Made by a program: the position numbers and the translations under genes. Below, one piece after another: positions 31,281 to 44,980 of a DNA stretch of 64,000 bases (the stretch's first letter is position 1; each line of letters begins with the position of its first letter). The stretch is from NCBI GenBank assembly GCA_011009095.1, contig VTPC01090603.1, positions 95,989-159,988 on the forward strand, given 5' to 3'. The notes under the pieces were generated by a model. It searched no databases. It had not been told where the DNA came from and saw nothing but the letters and a program-made list of their open reading frames with translations. This DNA comes from Ignelater luminosus. Taxonomy: Eukaryota; Arthropoda; Insecta; Coleoptera; Elateridae.

Positions 31281-34260
31281 TTTTGCGAAAAGCAGGCGCC
31301 TACTCTGGTCTAGTCTGTTTTCTGGAGTTTATACAGGAACATGAAACTTGACAGAATATTGAGCATTTCCAAAGTATGTATTTTTTCCTAGCAAGTTAGT
31401 TCGAAAAACGTTTTAATAGTAAATTACTGGAGACTGAAGTCCTCTTAACCAATAAGACAAGCCACCAATAAATGCTTCGTGTCCTTTGTGGCCCTGATTT
31501 CTTGTGCCTAAAAATAGACGATTTTGTGTCACAGTTGCAATAAGTAAGTCTTTGGTATAATTCCATCTGTTCTATTACAATGGAATTTCAAGTGGTATCA
31601 ACAGCAAAATGAGCAGATTGCACTGCTAGTAAGAACGTTTCTGTAAATGCTTTCATTTTTTCTTATAAATGTCCTAGGTTTTATCTAAAAAAAAGTTAAT
31701 CTACTAAAACACCCCGTATCTCAGGCAAGTATAATTCAGTAAGAGACAATTAAACCAACTTAAGCAAGTTAAATTGTGTTTTTACTCAAGAGAACCATTA
31801 ATCCATCTTATGCTGAATGCTGTACAACTTTAAGTACCTTATTCAAGAAAGTATAACACGATAAGTCCTAAAAACCGGTATAAAACCTCAGATTTAATGA
31901 TTAGATTTGGTCTTTTCAGAGTACAAATTTATCTTAATTTAAAAGTTTTGAAGCAATATAAAGAGAGAACTCGAAAAGAAATTTGATCTTAGAGTGACTT
32001 TAACTTTTAAAATCCAATCAGTTTTTCACCATACTCTCTCCCGTTGAAGATGTTTTGTGGGTACCCTTGACCCCAGCCGTTTTTCCTTCACGTCCAAAAA
32101 CGAATAACCACCGAGATGCTTGCAAGTGATTCCCGCAGCGAAAGAAAGGAAGACGAGACGACGAGGTTGAAGCCAGCAAGCAGCATTTTGCGAGTTCTCT
32201 TTGTAAAAACCGCTGGTTGCGAGAGAAGCTAGACGGCCTTGAAAATTCTAGAACCTACTTTTTGTCTTGTTTTCTTTCATATCTGATTTATTGTTTTAAA
32301 TACATATGACAAATTGAAGTGCCTCTATTTATAACATTTTATGAAACGACAAATTCTGTTACGTGGAATATTTCGTCGCTGGAGTTCTTGACGAATTTTT
32401 CTTTTGTTGGCAATTTAAATTCCATTTCGCGCTAAAATAAAAAGAAACTGAAACAAATACAACGTATGCTACTTGAGAAGTATTATTGTATGTTATGAAC
32501 AGGTGTTTAAATACAAAGCATCCTCTCTTTTTTATTTCACTTATGGATAAAATTAAAAAGCGGAATTACAAAATAAATTGGTTTCAATGTTTTGGTTTTT
32601 CTTGTCATTTTTATATAACCTGCGAGTAATGCTCTTTTATATTTTTGTATACTTCCATATTTATATGGCTTCATGTTTTTTTTATATTATACTAAAGATA
32701 CAATTTATGTATGTAAAATTATCGTTCCGTGAATAATGTTCCCTCAAGGTGCCTAGAATTCTCAGTCTTCCAACTAAGAATATTTTTTGTTGTGGTTTAT
32801 GTAATATTCATGTTCTTATCAGAAGCTTAAGGTTATTCAATACGAGCTAGAACTGTTTAAATAGTGCAGATGATTCTTGTCTTATATTTCTGTGTACTGC
32901 ATGTACTAATTGCATATCGTGTCCCATTTTAGCTGTATTTATAAGGTATCTCGGTTATTTATTAGAAGAAATAAAAAGATTTCTTGTGGAGTTAACAAAA
33001 TTATGATAATGTCATGATAATGAATATGTCAACTGTTTTAGAATTTCCTCTTTAAGATATGGAATATTTTTCGTATCTAAATCGTGATTTAAATAATGCT
33101 CTACTGCATGAAACTCAAAATCTTGTTATCATCAATTTAACTATGCACTGTTTAAAAGGTTTTTGTAACTATTGCAATATCAAGCCATACAGTCTTTCAC
33201 AATAATTTTTGAAAAAAAAACCTGCAATTTCCACTCTATCTTAAAAATTATAAGAGAAGAAATTATTTTAAACAAATAACGAATTGTTACTCGTAGTAGA
33301 AAAACAAAAGAAAGGTCAACAAATCTCGTTATCATCAATGATTTTGACTTGAGAAATTAGAATATATGATGTAAATAACTGAAATATTCCACAAATACAT
33401 CGAAAATGGGACACCCTGTACACGATTTTATTTGTTTTGGTTTTATTTTAACAAACCAACGTTTGAATGCGTTTGAAGAAAAATTCTTGACTAGCGATAG
33501 CAGCTCTAATCCCAAGTGTTGGTAAGAATTTTATTATAACCGCACTTTAATCCTCTTTATTGGTTAGGAACAGAGATCGGAATTTTGGACGTCATTCCAG
33601 GGTTAAAACATGAGTCGACTAATTTAATTAAACATTTGCAGCGGACAAAACTACGGCTGGCAAAAACAATTTCAACGTGATACTGTGAATATGAATCTGA
33701 ATTGTATATTTTTCTGACACAATAGAAAAATAATTTAAATAAAGTTACAATCATTAATAATAGCATTCAGAGAGATATAATAATATGCTTGAGATTGTCA
33801 AAAGCATTCTCTTCAAGTATAATCAGATTAAGCGACAGGTTTATGTAGAACGATTTTATCTACAAATAGTAACTATGTGTTATTGAAATGTTAACGTGAA
33901 AGTGATACGTCATAAAGATTATTAAGATCTGAATAACATACATTTCTATTGTTTAGAATGATCCTAAGCTGTTAAAAAATTCCCTCGATTTCTAAAGGGT
34001 CTTTATTTATTAAAATCGGTCTAAGTAATATAGAAACTTTTAGGTCTCTAACAATCTATTTAAGGGCTATCAAAAAGTATTTCTTGCAATTTAATAGAAT
34101 TAATTACTCTACAATTTTTTTCCAGAACCATCTATCCTGAAAACAAGTTGATGATAGACAACGTGACTTCGAAATCCTATAAGAATAAACTAAAATTCTA
34201 ATTAACAATCATGTGCGCCAATGCTTCCTGACAATAAAATTCTGCCATTTTCAATTATAT
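31281..34260. other. AT-rich DNA with one CpG-richer patch
   Basis: No gene is supported. Between about 32030 and 32260 the sequence is locally richer in G+C and CpG (for example AAGACGAGACGACGAGGTTG), the kind of patch sometimes seen at promoters or first exons. No open frame or splice pattern supports an exon. At 33405-33420 the motif ACACCCTGTA resembles a lone transposon end. Confidence 0.35.
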
Positions 34261-35925
34261 CTCTACAGTTGCTGAATTTTTTTATAGTGGTCTGACTTGA
34301 CACGATCTACTGGAGAAACTTGAAAATGTTGACGAATTACCCACTTCAATTGACATTGCCATATTGCCATCGTTTCCGGCAATGAAGATTTTGTTTCAAT
34401 TGATAATTTGCCTGCTGCACAACTAAATGCCCGTACTGAACTAAATAGTTCCAATGGTGATGACGATCCAGAGGATAACATACCCTTGAGTATTCTGAAG
34501 GTTAAATGGCAAGAACCAACCGTTAATAATAAAAAAAAACGATAGAATGGCAAAAATAAGACTTAGAAAGTTGGAATTTTGATTGGCCTAGCGTTTGTAC
34601 CGCTTCAAATGACAAGACTCCGTTAGAACTTTTCTCTTATTTTTTTAACGACAGAGATAAAAATGATCCGTTACTTTCACAAATTTATAAGCAACAAGGA
34701 AAAATAAGAAGGGCGATATCACTGAAAATGAAATAAAAATCTTCTTAGGTGTACTAATTCTTAGCGGATACGTACTCTTACCTCGGCGCCGAATGTATTG
34801 GGAAAAAGCCTCAGACATCAATAACCCTTTAGTTTCAAATGCAATTTCCAGAGACAGGTTCGAGTATATTTTCTCTAATTTTCATTGCTGCGACAATGAA
34901 AGCTAGATAATACGGATTGTTTTGCAAAAAAAAAAACAAAAAACATTCCAAAATCATGCACCCTTCACTGAAAATCATAGTGTGGACGAAACAATGGTTC
35001 TCTACTATGGAAGGCATTCCTGTAAGCAACTCATACGGGGGAAACTAATTAGATATGGATATAAGCTGTGGAGGGGTACGACAACAAAGGGATATGTTAT
35101 TTGGACCGAACCGTATCAAGGTGCTAAAAGTGTGATAAAAGAAGAATATCGGGAGTATGGGCTGGATCCCTCAGTTATTTTGCATTATGCTGCAATACTT
35201 AAAACTACAGCAAACTATCTACTCCATTTGTTTTTTGACAATTTTTTTACAACTATTCCATTGTTGAATAAGCTGCGTGAAATTAATATTAGAGGTACCA
35301 AAACAATAAGAGAAAACCGTATGTCGAAGTGTCCCCTACTACCAAAAGAAAAAAAATCAAAAAAGAAGGTAGAGGCCATTTTGACCAAAGGATTACAAAG
35401 GATACGTCCATAGTTGCGGCAAGATAGAACGATAATAATATCGTAAATATAGCTTCAAATGCAGTGCCAGTATCACCAATACGATAGGTATCTCGGTATG
35501 ATGGTGCTCAAAAGAAGAAGATAATTGATCAACCTAATATTATAGGAATTTACAATTCGAATATGGGAGGTGTGGATAGGAGTGACCAAAATATTTCTTT
35601 ATACAGTGTGTCAATTCGCGAAAAAAGTGGTACATGCCACTTTTTCCCAGTGCGTAGATTTGGCAATGCACCATTTCTAGCAACTGCATAGACTACAAAA
35701 TGGAAAAATGGACCAATTAACGTTTCGTTGGCGAATCGCTTTGAATTTATTAGGAACAAGCACTAGGCAAGCAAACAAAAGAAGTTGGAATGTAGATACC
35801 AGATTTGATCGTATTGACCACTTTAATTGAATCGCAAGGCAAGCAAACGCGCTGCCTAAAAATGCAAAAAATGTAAGGTTGCGTTGCACATTCACCTTTT
35901 TCTTTGTATGCTTAAATAACCAATA
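34261..35925 (+). pseudogene. piggyBac-type transposase relic
   Basis: piggyBac transposases move DNA between TTAA sites. Fragments run in family order: an acidic N-terminal region with DDPEDNIPLSILK (about 34460-34500), TPLELFSYFFND (34625-34660), LILSGYVLLPRRRMYWEKAS (34755-34813), then an open 163-codon frame (34922-35413). That frame contains HSVDETMVLYYGRHSCKQLI, DPYQG-like EPYQGAK and HLFFDNFFTTIPLL, covering the first two catalytic aspartates. The third, in NMGGVDRSDQNISLY, is in another frame at about 35560-35605. A cysteine-rich end (KCKKCKVALH, about 35860-35890) corresponds to the C-terminal finger. Stops and frameshifts abound. I did not find convincing TTAA-flanked ends. Confidence 0.85.
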
Positions 35926-38559
35926 AATATTTAGTTCAGAAAATTTTCAAATTTTTATTTTCCTTAAATTTGTACTCGCTAATACGCCTACCATGCTTTC
36001 AAAAGGACACCCCGTATTTAGTAACTCATGAAAAATTTTTTTACATTTTTCTCATGACTTCTTCATCAAATTAAACTCTCTTAAACCAAAAATTCCTCAA
36101 AAATCAGGAAAAAATATTTCAGGCATAACTGGGTTAATACAGTCCTTCGGACAAATGAAACTCCACATCTCGGGCATTGCAAAATCCAGAGTTTTGCATA
36201 ATTCTCAAAAACAAAAGAACTTGAAACCATGCAAGAACCTGGAAAAATCAAGGAATTTCAAGAAATGTGAAGGTTAGAGTCCTGGGAGAAGACAAATAGC
36301 TGATAATGACACATCTGTTCCAAACTCACTGCTCATAATACAAAGCAAATTTGATCTCTTTACAAATACGAAATCTCAGCTATGCATATTTGCCTTCTAA
36401 TTTAATGTCTGCTACTTGATAATTGTCAGAAGTTGAGGGTTCTAATTCATGATATTAAACCACCAGTTCACTACATTTATTGTCTATAAAAATGCTTATG
36501 AATTCGGGCCTGAATGGCTATAACCTTCCTTTATAATTGGAATACAGTTATTAAAGTTGATGTCTACGTTATTCATTTGATCTAAAGGATATTGACTGCA
36601 GAATTAGAGGAAAGCAAATAGTTGTGTAAGCAGAAAAAATCAATAATGTAGACACTACAAACAATGAAAAAAATGCTTTCAAGAAGCACACCAAGCCGAA
36701 AAGCACTTTTTCTGTTTTCTTTATGTTTTGGACATTCAAGGACTTCAGTCACAGAGTGATTTTTAGTTTTTTTATATTTTTTCAAACTTTCTCAATATAT
36801 CTACTTTGCATTTTGCGTTTGTATATTGTATTTGTATATTATTATTGAATCTCCTTGAAGCAGATGTACCATCCACTATTCTTTAGAATCTGTTTACGGA
36901 TTTTGAAAGTTCTAACTAGTAAGTAGTGAGAAATGATCTGAATGTATACCATCTTCTCTGTAAGTTATAACAAACTCGAAGAATAATACCTTTCTTCATT
37001 AGCTACAGCCCACTGTTGATGCTTGAGCTCTTATACCCCAAGTATAACGAGTTAACAACCTTATTGTTTCCAAAATCATTTGACATCTACTTTCATTTTA
37101 TTTGTAACACACCAAAACCTTGAAACGTCAAACTTAATCTCTGAAAGATAAGTCACAAACTAAGATGAACATGAAACATCTTTACCAAACGGTAAAAAAA
37201 TTGAATGAAAAACTAAGTGGACGATTTATAGTTGGTGGTCCCCAAAAAGTTCTTGCTAATATTTCTAAGCGTTTTGGTGACAGTTTTAATCTGCAAAAGC
37301 AGCTTCCATTCCAGTCCCGACTAGTTTCACACTTGGGAAGTTCTGAATGCAAACTTCGGAGGAGAAAAAGAGAGAGACATATGTAAATGTGTAAGTTCTT
37401 ATGCTCAATTTTAATAACTGCCTGGAAATCCATAATCCATCTTGGAGTCGGTAGATTCACATTTAATTTATTATTATCTCATATCAACGCAAGCGGGCGC
37501 GCCACCAAGACAATTAGCCCTGAACATTACACTATCACTACCTTTCTAGACATAAACATGCCTTTGATAAATAGGAATTCTAAAGAAACTTTCAGATGTC
37601 AATATTTCCATAAGATTCGTCTAAATAATAAACAACTGCAAATAATGCCTGTGAGTTCGTGGAAAACTTTATCAAGATGATATCTTTCAGGCCGGCATTC
37701 TTTTATGTTGAATATTACCTCCTCGACTTTTTGTTTTTAACTGGAAATCTGATTTCCGTTGACCAACTAAACCCGCACACCTGTTAAAGTGTTGTTACGA
37801 CATTTGGCGTGCGATGATTCTTGTTCTTAACTCCTAATAATACAGTGCGTATAAGACTTTGTTACGAATTTACGATTGTCAGTTATTTTAAACCAAGCAC
37901 ACTCTATCTAAAATGAACAATATTTCGAATTATTTAATTTATCTTCAAAACCACAATAATAAATCTAAAGATGAAGGTAGAACAAGAAATTCTAACGGAA
38001 TAACAAAAACTTACTTAAATCACTTTGTAAAAAAAAGTATTACTAAAATTGTTATTCATTTGTTTGCAAAAAAATAAGGTATACTTTGAGAAATCTACCA
38101 TAACCATAAGATACCGATGTCTAACAAGTTATTCTACTATTATATAAGGAAATCCTGCCACAGAAATCTCACTCGTAAAATGATAAAATTAGTGGCGCGT
38201 AACCTTTTAAAAGAAAAAAATTGTCGGTTGTATAATTTAGTACCGTCAAAGAATTTCTACCTTTCAACATTTATAAGAAAGGAAGCTGTTGTTGATAAAA
38301 TTAAGGTTTAGGCCATTAGTTATTATCGAATTTAGTAAAGTTAAAAATGTCAGGCAGCAGGTGTTAACAAATAACGACACCCTAATTGTATGGACGAAAA
38401 TACCTCAGCAGTGATGTAAATTACGTAGAAGAATGTGTTCTTAAAGTGTGATTTTTTTAGTCAGTTTTTCTTTAATCTTTTTCGTTATTAGTGGGTGAAC
38501 TGTCTCATTAACTACCGAATTTAATTATTTAAACTAGAGTAGCTTTCGGCTTGACCTCG
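35926..38559. other. AT-rich DNA, no supported gene
   Basis: Just after the piggyBac relic, GGACACCCCGTATTTAG (about 36006-36022) resembles a lone inverted terminal repeat; AACACCCCGTATCTCAG at about 31710 is similar. Frames at 37165-37680 are unrecognised. No RNA gene was seen. Confidence 0.35.
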
Positions 38560-39800
38560 TCGCGCTATAGCGCTCCTCTTCTTTAACCTTCTTGGAGTAG
38601 AAACGGGAATCTGGCTTGACTTGACAGGCTGACCTTTGTTTGCAAACGGTAAGCCATCTATAGTGGCCCAAGGTCGAGCTTCGCCCTTCATTAACCTTTG
38701 TATACCTTTTAAGAAATCTAATAGAAGCTGCAGTATTATATCTAGTATTTCTGCCGCAAGAAGTCTATACAATTAACATGATTTTGTTTATCTACTATCC
38801 CTTTTCGAAAATTAAATCTGCGATCAGGTTATATGATACGTACTTTGGAGTATATCCACATAGTTTTAAAGCTGGAAGTTACTTAATAATATGAGGTAAA
38901 TTGCAGAAAGACTTCAAACAGTGAGCTTTGAATAGTTTGAGTTGAGTTAGTGGAAAGAGAGGCAAACTGACTTATCCGTTGAATGTTGCATTTTGTGATT
39001 GTGGAAACAAAGTTATTTACTCTTTTTTGATTTCATAGACAACTGTATTCGAAAGAGAAGAAAACAGTTGGCCATTTATAATATACAACTTGCAGAGTAC
39101 ACAGCAAATCTTTTCAAAATGACAAGGGATGCTCCTACAGGCCACCTGCTTGGACTTCCATTACCCTATTTAAGAGAGCTAAATGTAAACACAACTCGGA
39201 GCTATGTACAAAAGTAGGTATAAAGTATAAAACGAAGAAAAAATACTTCTGAATAGTGAGAGAGAGAACTCAATACCCTAGTCGAGCATAAAGTAGAAAA
39301 ATAAAGAATGTTTCAGACTGGACGGTGTACATGAAATAGAAAAAGAAATAAGCAGTATCAAGCTCAGGTTTCGCTTTCTATTCAATCTTTAAGAGAGCTA
39401 AGAACGCGATTAATCTTCTTAATAGAGCTAGAGATACTACCCTGAGTCGGAAAATGCCACCTCCGGTGACTCAAGATCGGGCTTCGTCCACCATTAACCT
39501 TCTTAATGTTACTAAAGATATGATTGTGGATCGGAATGGGACATCTTCGTTGTCCAAGGTTCGACTTGGCCCTCCATTAACCTTCTTGTTAAAGTTTGGG
39601 GTATGTCAATGCCCAAAATCAAGCTTCACCTTCCATTAACCTTCCTAAAGATATCATAGATCACGGTTCAAAGTTGGGCAATTATTATTAATATTCTTAA
39701 TAGAGTTAAAGATACGAACATAGATCGAAATATTCCACTTTTGTTGTCCAAGGTCGGGTTTTGTCTTCCATTAACCTCATGGCGGAGCTAAAGAAGTAAG
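38560..39800. repeat. Degenerate tandem array, unit about 60-80 bp
   Basis: A unit resembling CCAAGGTCGGGCTTCG + TCTTCCATTAACCTTCTTAA + TAGAGCTAAAGATACG recurs. CCATTAACC occurs at 39491, 39574, 39633 and 39769, with related sites near 38690 (TTCATTAACC) and 39155 (TTCCATTACCC). Spacings are 83, 59 and 136 bp, the last being about two units. The units are old and diverged. No open frame continues across them. Confidence 0.6.
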
Positions 39801-42800
39801 TATTCAGAATTCGTCCCAGAAATACATAATCACAATAAAAGGGACAAAACAAGCTTTTCCCGTCCTGATCTAGTACGTTTAATAGCATTTTCCTTACCAT
39901 GTACGGATAATCATTTCCAAATTTGGGTCGTGCCATGAAATCAAGAGCAAGGAAATGCCAAATTATTACTTGTCTCTTCAGTCCTGCTCTAAAATGTTTT
40001 TATTTCGGCTTTCATTACATTTTCTCATCATAGTAGACCTACAGTTATCACATTCTTAATTTTTCTATTATTTTTTAGTCGACTACTGAAGATAACTTTG
40101 CAAAGACAGCACCACCCAAACCTGTATAAGTATTATAGATACGTGCTATGGAAAGGGAAAACTTGTACAGAAATAAATTTGGAGATGATGATCTTATTTA
40201 TTTATCTGCATTGCTTTACTTCACCTCTAACGGATGAGCTGATTTCATAAATAAAGTTCCAACTAAAGCCGCGGTTGAGACAATATCCAAAGATCAACAT
40301 CGATGTCGAAAATAGACTTTTTCTAGTGGTCCTCTTTGTGATTTGCGTAAACTTTCATGGTTAGTGACAGCATAGCAATATGATGGCTCGTGTAAAGATT
40401 GTTGTTGAAATTTAATCTTTAATAGTTTATTAATTATAACTGGCTCTTAGGGAAATTCTAGATATCGTATTAATACGCATCATCCTGATCTCTTCTGTAA
40501 TATCTGAAACAATTTTCTTGTTTTTTCAGTTAGAATTCTGATTATTTAGATCGTCATATTAGAAAATAACCTGAAACATTGTAGTACATTCCAAAAAATC
40601 AAGTTACATAATCTAAAGCAGTTTTGCCCATATGTATGTGTTTTATGTAATTTAAAATCCATTTAATCACATGGGTAAGAAGGAGTAAAGTAAGTTACTA
40701 CAGCATGCCATGGTAAGAAAAATAGTAAATTTAGATATCCAGATAGGTTAGACTAGATGAAGAATTCTCATTTAATTAATGCACTTTCAGTAAGCTTTTT
40801 TGTCATTTAGTGAAAGCGTACAGAAAAGAAGACTAGACTGTCAATGATTACAATACGAGCATTGGTCTTTGTAACCTCCACTGTATATCCGCAAAAATAG
40901 TAACACTAGATTAGAAATCATGAAATCCCTATCGTTTGTTTATTTTATAATTTGGGCTAAATTTAAATTTTACGAATCACGGGATTGTAATCAAAACGTC
41001 AAAACTCGTTAAAACGCTTTAAAATTTTCTACATGCAGTGAGTGCGTTCAGAAATAACATCCGAGAAGAAAACAATCACTTGCTTAATTAAGGCTGTCGG
41101 TCGGCGAATTGCACCGAAACATATTTGAGAGGCTCCAGTTTACTTCAACGGCAGTTCAATACAAGTCCTTAATTTAAAGTTATAACTTACACTTTTATTT
41201 GTACCTTCGCATGTTCCATTTGGGTGGTCGGTTTTTGTGCCAGCTGTACTTTAAAGCCGGCCACTGAAGTGTACACGTTGATCTGCGGTCTTTTTCCACA
41301 GAAACGCATAAACCGCCATCTCCCTTCCTACTGTTATACATATATTTGGCGAAAATGAGACGGAAGAAAAAGTTATCATAACAAACTGGCCGGATAAATT
41401 AATTATATACAATGCACGTTACCGCGAGTTGCTTTATTTTTTGATAAATTTAACTTTTCCTACCTTCGTTTTACGTTTCCCACGTTAATGTGGTTTGTGA
41501 TACAATAATAATTTATTAAAGCAATTATTTCTACCATTTCGTTTACTTTTGTTTTTTGCTTTCGAACATAATAAGACAGATAAGCAAATAAAGAAACTCA
41601 ATAACAAGAGACAAATAATAGAAAAAAAAAAAGAAAAGACTGTATAGGGCAAATATTGTTGTGTTTCAAATCTTGTTTGTGTTTGTTCCATTATATCAAG
41701 AGAAGCGGAAAACTTGTTTCTTCAAAGTGTATTTTCACTTATAAGCAATTTCTTTGTGTTCTGTTGATGCACCTACCTGGCCGAGCCCATTATCGTTAAC
41801 AACTAGGCACGCCAGTCAGAAACACCTCTTTTAACTTTGGATGACCACGCGTCACCTGCCCGATACACGTTAAGTAGTTACTTCGGGGCATTTCTACATA
41901 ATATTATATTTATTGTGCTGCCGAAAAGCACCTCTTTTTCTCGGTTATTCTATAACAAATAATTAAATACGATTTTGTTTTCAAGTTTCCTACTCCTTAA
42001 AAAATATAATAATCTTTAAAGAAATTTAAATTGAATTTTGGTCGGAGAAATCGTTTAGCCTTTTTCAGAACTTGAAATTAATGAAGATTCATAATTTGTC
42101 CAGCTTAATTACAATTAATGTTCCATAATATCCTACATATCTTGAAACCGAATACAGTTAAAACGATGAAAAAAAATATCTGTGGAACACACACCTAGTC
42201 TTTGTTTTTTATTGGGTTTGATTGAATTACATTCCTTTGTCTTCATATTTTCCCCCTTTTATTAGTCTTTTAACAACTTTCTCTCCCTAGGGATATTTAG
42301 TTTCATTTACGGCTACTTGCTGGTAGTTAAACAAAAAATAGATCGATTTTAATTAAATTTAACTAACTTTACTTTTTGTGCCTCACTATTATGGTTTTCA
42401 GCGATCTTTTATCATCATTATTAATCAATTCTGTTTTAGAATCTTGTTTGCTAAAACACAAAATTGGGTTCATAGATTGTAAAGGTTGGGGTTGGTTTTA
42501 AAGACAGTGAGACAATGAAACTTCACACACCATACTATAATGTAAGAACTACTTGTGCAACTTGCACTTTAGGCTTCTTTCATGCGGAAAACGGTCGATG
42601 AGTCACCAGTGTCAGTGAGGAGACGTGTCGATAACATGTAAGCCTATATTCTTCACTATTCTAATTACAAGTAAATAGATCCTCATACAAAGAACAAGAC
42701 GGCTTTAAAAGCCAGAAGCATCGGGCACTTTGGCCATGTGCGCTCGTTGATAATGCAATATTCACTTTTTCTCTACATAAGTTAAATTAAGTAGTTTCTG

Positions 42801-42889
42801 TTCTTAAAAGCTGATGCAAGTATTTTATTTTTACAAATTATGTCTGACAACTAAACATACTTAAATATGTGTAATTCACCTTCAAACAT
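39801..42889. other. AT-rich DNA, no supported gene
   Basis: No coding motifs, RNA genes or clear paired repeats. A short minus-strand frame at 41485-41691 has one hydrophobic stretch but no family match. Confidence 0.4.
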
Positions 42890-42966
42890 GGATGACCTAA
42901 TGGCTGAGTTGGTAGAGGATCGGTACGGAAAGCCAAGGTTTGCAAGTTCAAATACTGTTCGGAGTC
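42890..42966 (+). tRNA. tRNA-like sequence, probably a pseudogene or SINE head
   Basis: TGGCTGAGTTGG at 42901-42912 fits the RNA polymerase III A box exactly (TRGCNNAGYNGG). AGTTCAAATAC at 42945-42955 fits the B box in 8 of 11 positions at normal spacing. The acceptor stem does not close well (only TGAC with GTCA is evident) and I cannot place an anticodon loop. A working tRNA is therefore unlikely; a tRNA-derived SINE promoter or pseudogene fits better. No terminator run of T precedes an obvious SINE body. Confidence 0.35.
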
Positions 42967-43525
42967 AAATATTTTTTAAATGCATCGACTTCTTCAAGTT
43001 TTCTTGTATTAGTTTGCATGTTTTGCTATAATATTTTTATTTCTGCATGAATAACTGGATCATATACTACATTAAGAAAAAAAACTTGCTGGGGTATTCT
43101 TTTTAATGCTAAAAACTTTGACAGACGCTTTCAGATTATTCTTTTTTGTAAGAAATTTACTGTGTAATTATTAAACCGTAATTCTGTAACTCTTTCGCAA
43201 GATCTATCATGTTGGCGATTTTCTGGAGTTTAATCTTCCAACTGAGATATTCTACCTGCTTCTCCTGAGTTCCAATTTTAACCAATACACTTTACTATAT
43301 TAGTTTATATCTGTCTGTATTATTCTGATATTCTTCAGCTTTGCATATTCCACCTACACCTGACCCTCTAACAGAAGAAAATAATATGAATGTTTAGAAA
43401 GACTGCGATTTTTTGTTCTAATTCCGTTATTATCAATTTTAGACCTTTGGTACCTTAACACCTTCATGTGGAACCGCAAAGATTATTGAGAGTTGACGTT
43501 TTTTCCGACTTGAATGCATGTTCTA

Positions 43526-43762
43526 GAATATGTTCTAATCTTAGTTTTGTAATCTAGAGCTCAAACTAAAGGATACTTCAATTTTATTTTAATATCTTTA
43601 ATAGTCTTCGAATAATAGCAGAGAACTTAACAACAGAATTGTGATTTCGTTCGACAAATGAAAATCGACGTCGTCTTCGATATGTTCAAATCTTAGTTTT
43701 GTAATTTAGAGGATATTTCAATTTAGTTTTGATAGCTTTTTAATAATTTTGAATAAACGAGC
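43526..43762. repeat. Partial tandem duplication, about 150-bp period
   Basis: ATATGTTC(T/A)AATCTTAGTT followed by TTGTAAT(C/T)TAGAG, a GGATA(C/T)TTCAATTT(T)A block and ATAGTCTT/ATAGCTTTT occurs at about 43528 and again at about 43680. The second copy lacks part of the first. No coding content. Confidence 0.5.
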
Positions 43763-44199
43763 GTAGAACCTGTATAGTGCAGAATACGGATCTTCACCAT
43801 AAGCATCAACCTTGAAGCAACAGAGGCTATTTCACATCAGCGATCGACCGATATGATTTTTTTTATCGGCTTCCATATTTTCGAATATTTACGTCATATT
43901 TTGTGCTACATTTAGTTCAGTCGCTTATACTGGTCGCTGTACATGTATTTATAATTTCAAGAGATTAACATAAGTGCCAATAAATCCATACACTGTATAG
44001 ATGTAGTTTAATGGGAATGGTGGTACATTTTGTCTCTTTCATGAATAGAAAATGAGAATCCTAATTAAAAGATGCTGTTTTCAAAGATATATGATTCGTA
44101 CTGACAACAATACGGTTGTTTTCCTTAATACCCATTGATTTTCGTTTGGAATTTCACTATCGTCTATATTTTTTTTATATAGGTGTATATCGATTTCTA

Positions 44200-44980
44200 T
44201 ATCGCTTCCGCGTGGTGTCCGTTTGATCCAGACGTCAGCAGTTGTTCCTCCCTCTCCTCATTTCGTCTGCCCCTGGAAACCTACGTTTGTGGGCTTCGTA
44301 GCCCCAGAGCCAGTGGGATCACCCTGCGATCGGGGTGCAGGCTCTCGGGCCCGGTTGTCCCTCCCTATCCTTCCTCACCCGCGTGCGTTGCTTCAAAAGT
44401 GTCCGCATTTCGAACGCGACACTAGTAGTTTTGTCTTCATCTTCGCTTCATAGATTCACCATCCGACGACAAAGCCTGCGACAGCCAGTGCGTGTCTATT
44501 GTTCCTGTTGTGGGCTCCACACATCTGGCGCACAACAGCAAGGTTACATGTACAAAAACACCTGCACCACCACTCACTATCTTTAACACCAGGCAAGGGG
44601 CGGAATTTCAATGTTATTCTATGTGCCATCTGCTTCCAAGTATACGCTTGACGTTACCCAACATCTCCGTCAGCAACCATGACCGCCGAGCAAGATCACA
44701 AGCTTCCCCGTACCTTTTACCATCAACACGCCGCATTCCATCACACCTTCGCTCTATCAAGACATCGTAGCTTTTATTACCTGCTGCTACTGCTAGCAAG
44801 TCCCACCACTGGTCCAGTATCGGCGGAATCTGAACACGAGGACGCATTTGTACCACTATCCCAGCATATTGCCTCCACTTCGGCTGAAGAGATCCTACCA
44901 AGAGGGTCTAAAACGGTCTCCCGTCTTCGATGGGAAATAAACCTTGATCGTCGTCATGGCCGATATAATGGTTGAGTATA
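44200..44980. other. GC-rich island of unknown origin
   Basis: About 780 bp are strongly C-rich and CpG-containing amid AT-rich DNA. Overlapping frames of 80-98 codons are open in several phases (for example 44679-44975 plus, 44614-44901 minus), as expected when stop codons are rare. The plus frame at 44679 has a leucine-rich stretch (YYLLLLLASP) but no recognised domain. Candidates are the 5' part of a retrotransposon, a host promoter or exon, or foreign DNA. I cannot choose between them from sequence alone. Confidence 0.4.

Noticed and set aside
31430-31510. GHKGHE string as the end of an RNase H domain
   Set aside because: It lies upstream of the TDGSK-like start on the same strand, the wrong order for one domain, and nothing around it supports a second copy.
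32030-32260. CpG-richer patch as a promoter or first exon
   Set aside because: No adjacent coding sequence, splice sites or frame to support it; kept only as a note.
38560-39800. CRISPR array
   Set aside because: Units are diverged, spacing is irregular and no unique spacers alternate with exact repeats. Composition and all other content are eukaryotic.
44614-44975. Overlapping 92-98 codon frames in the GC-rich island as genes
   Set aside because: Several phases on both strands are open simply because stop codons are rare in GC-rich DNA, and no domain is recognisable.
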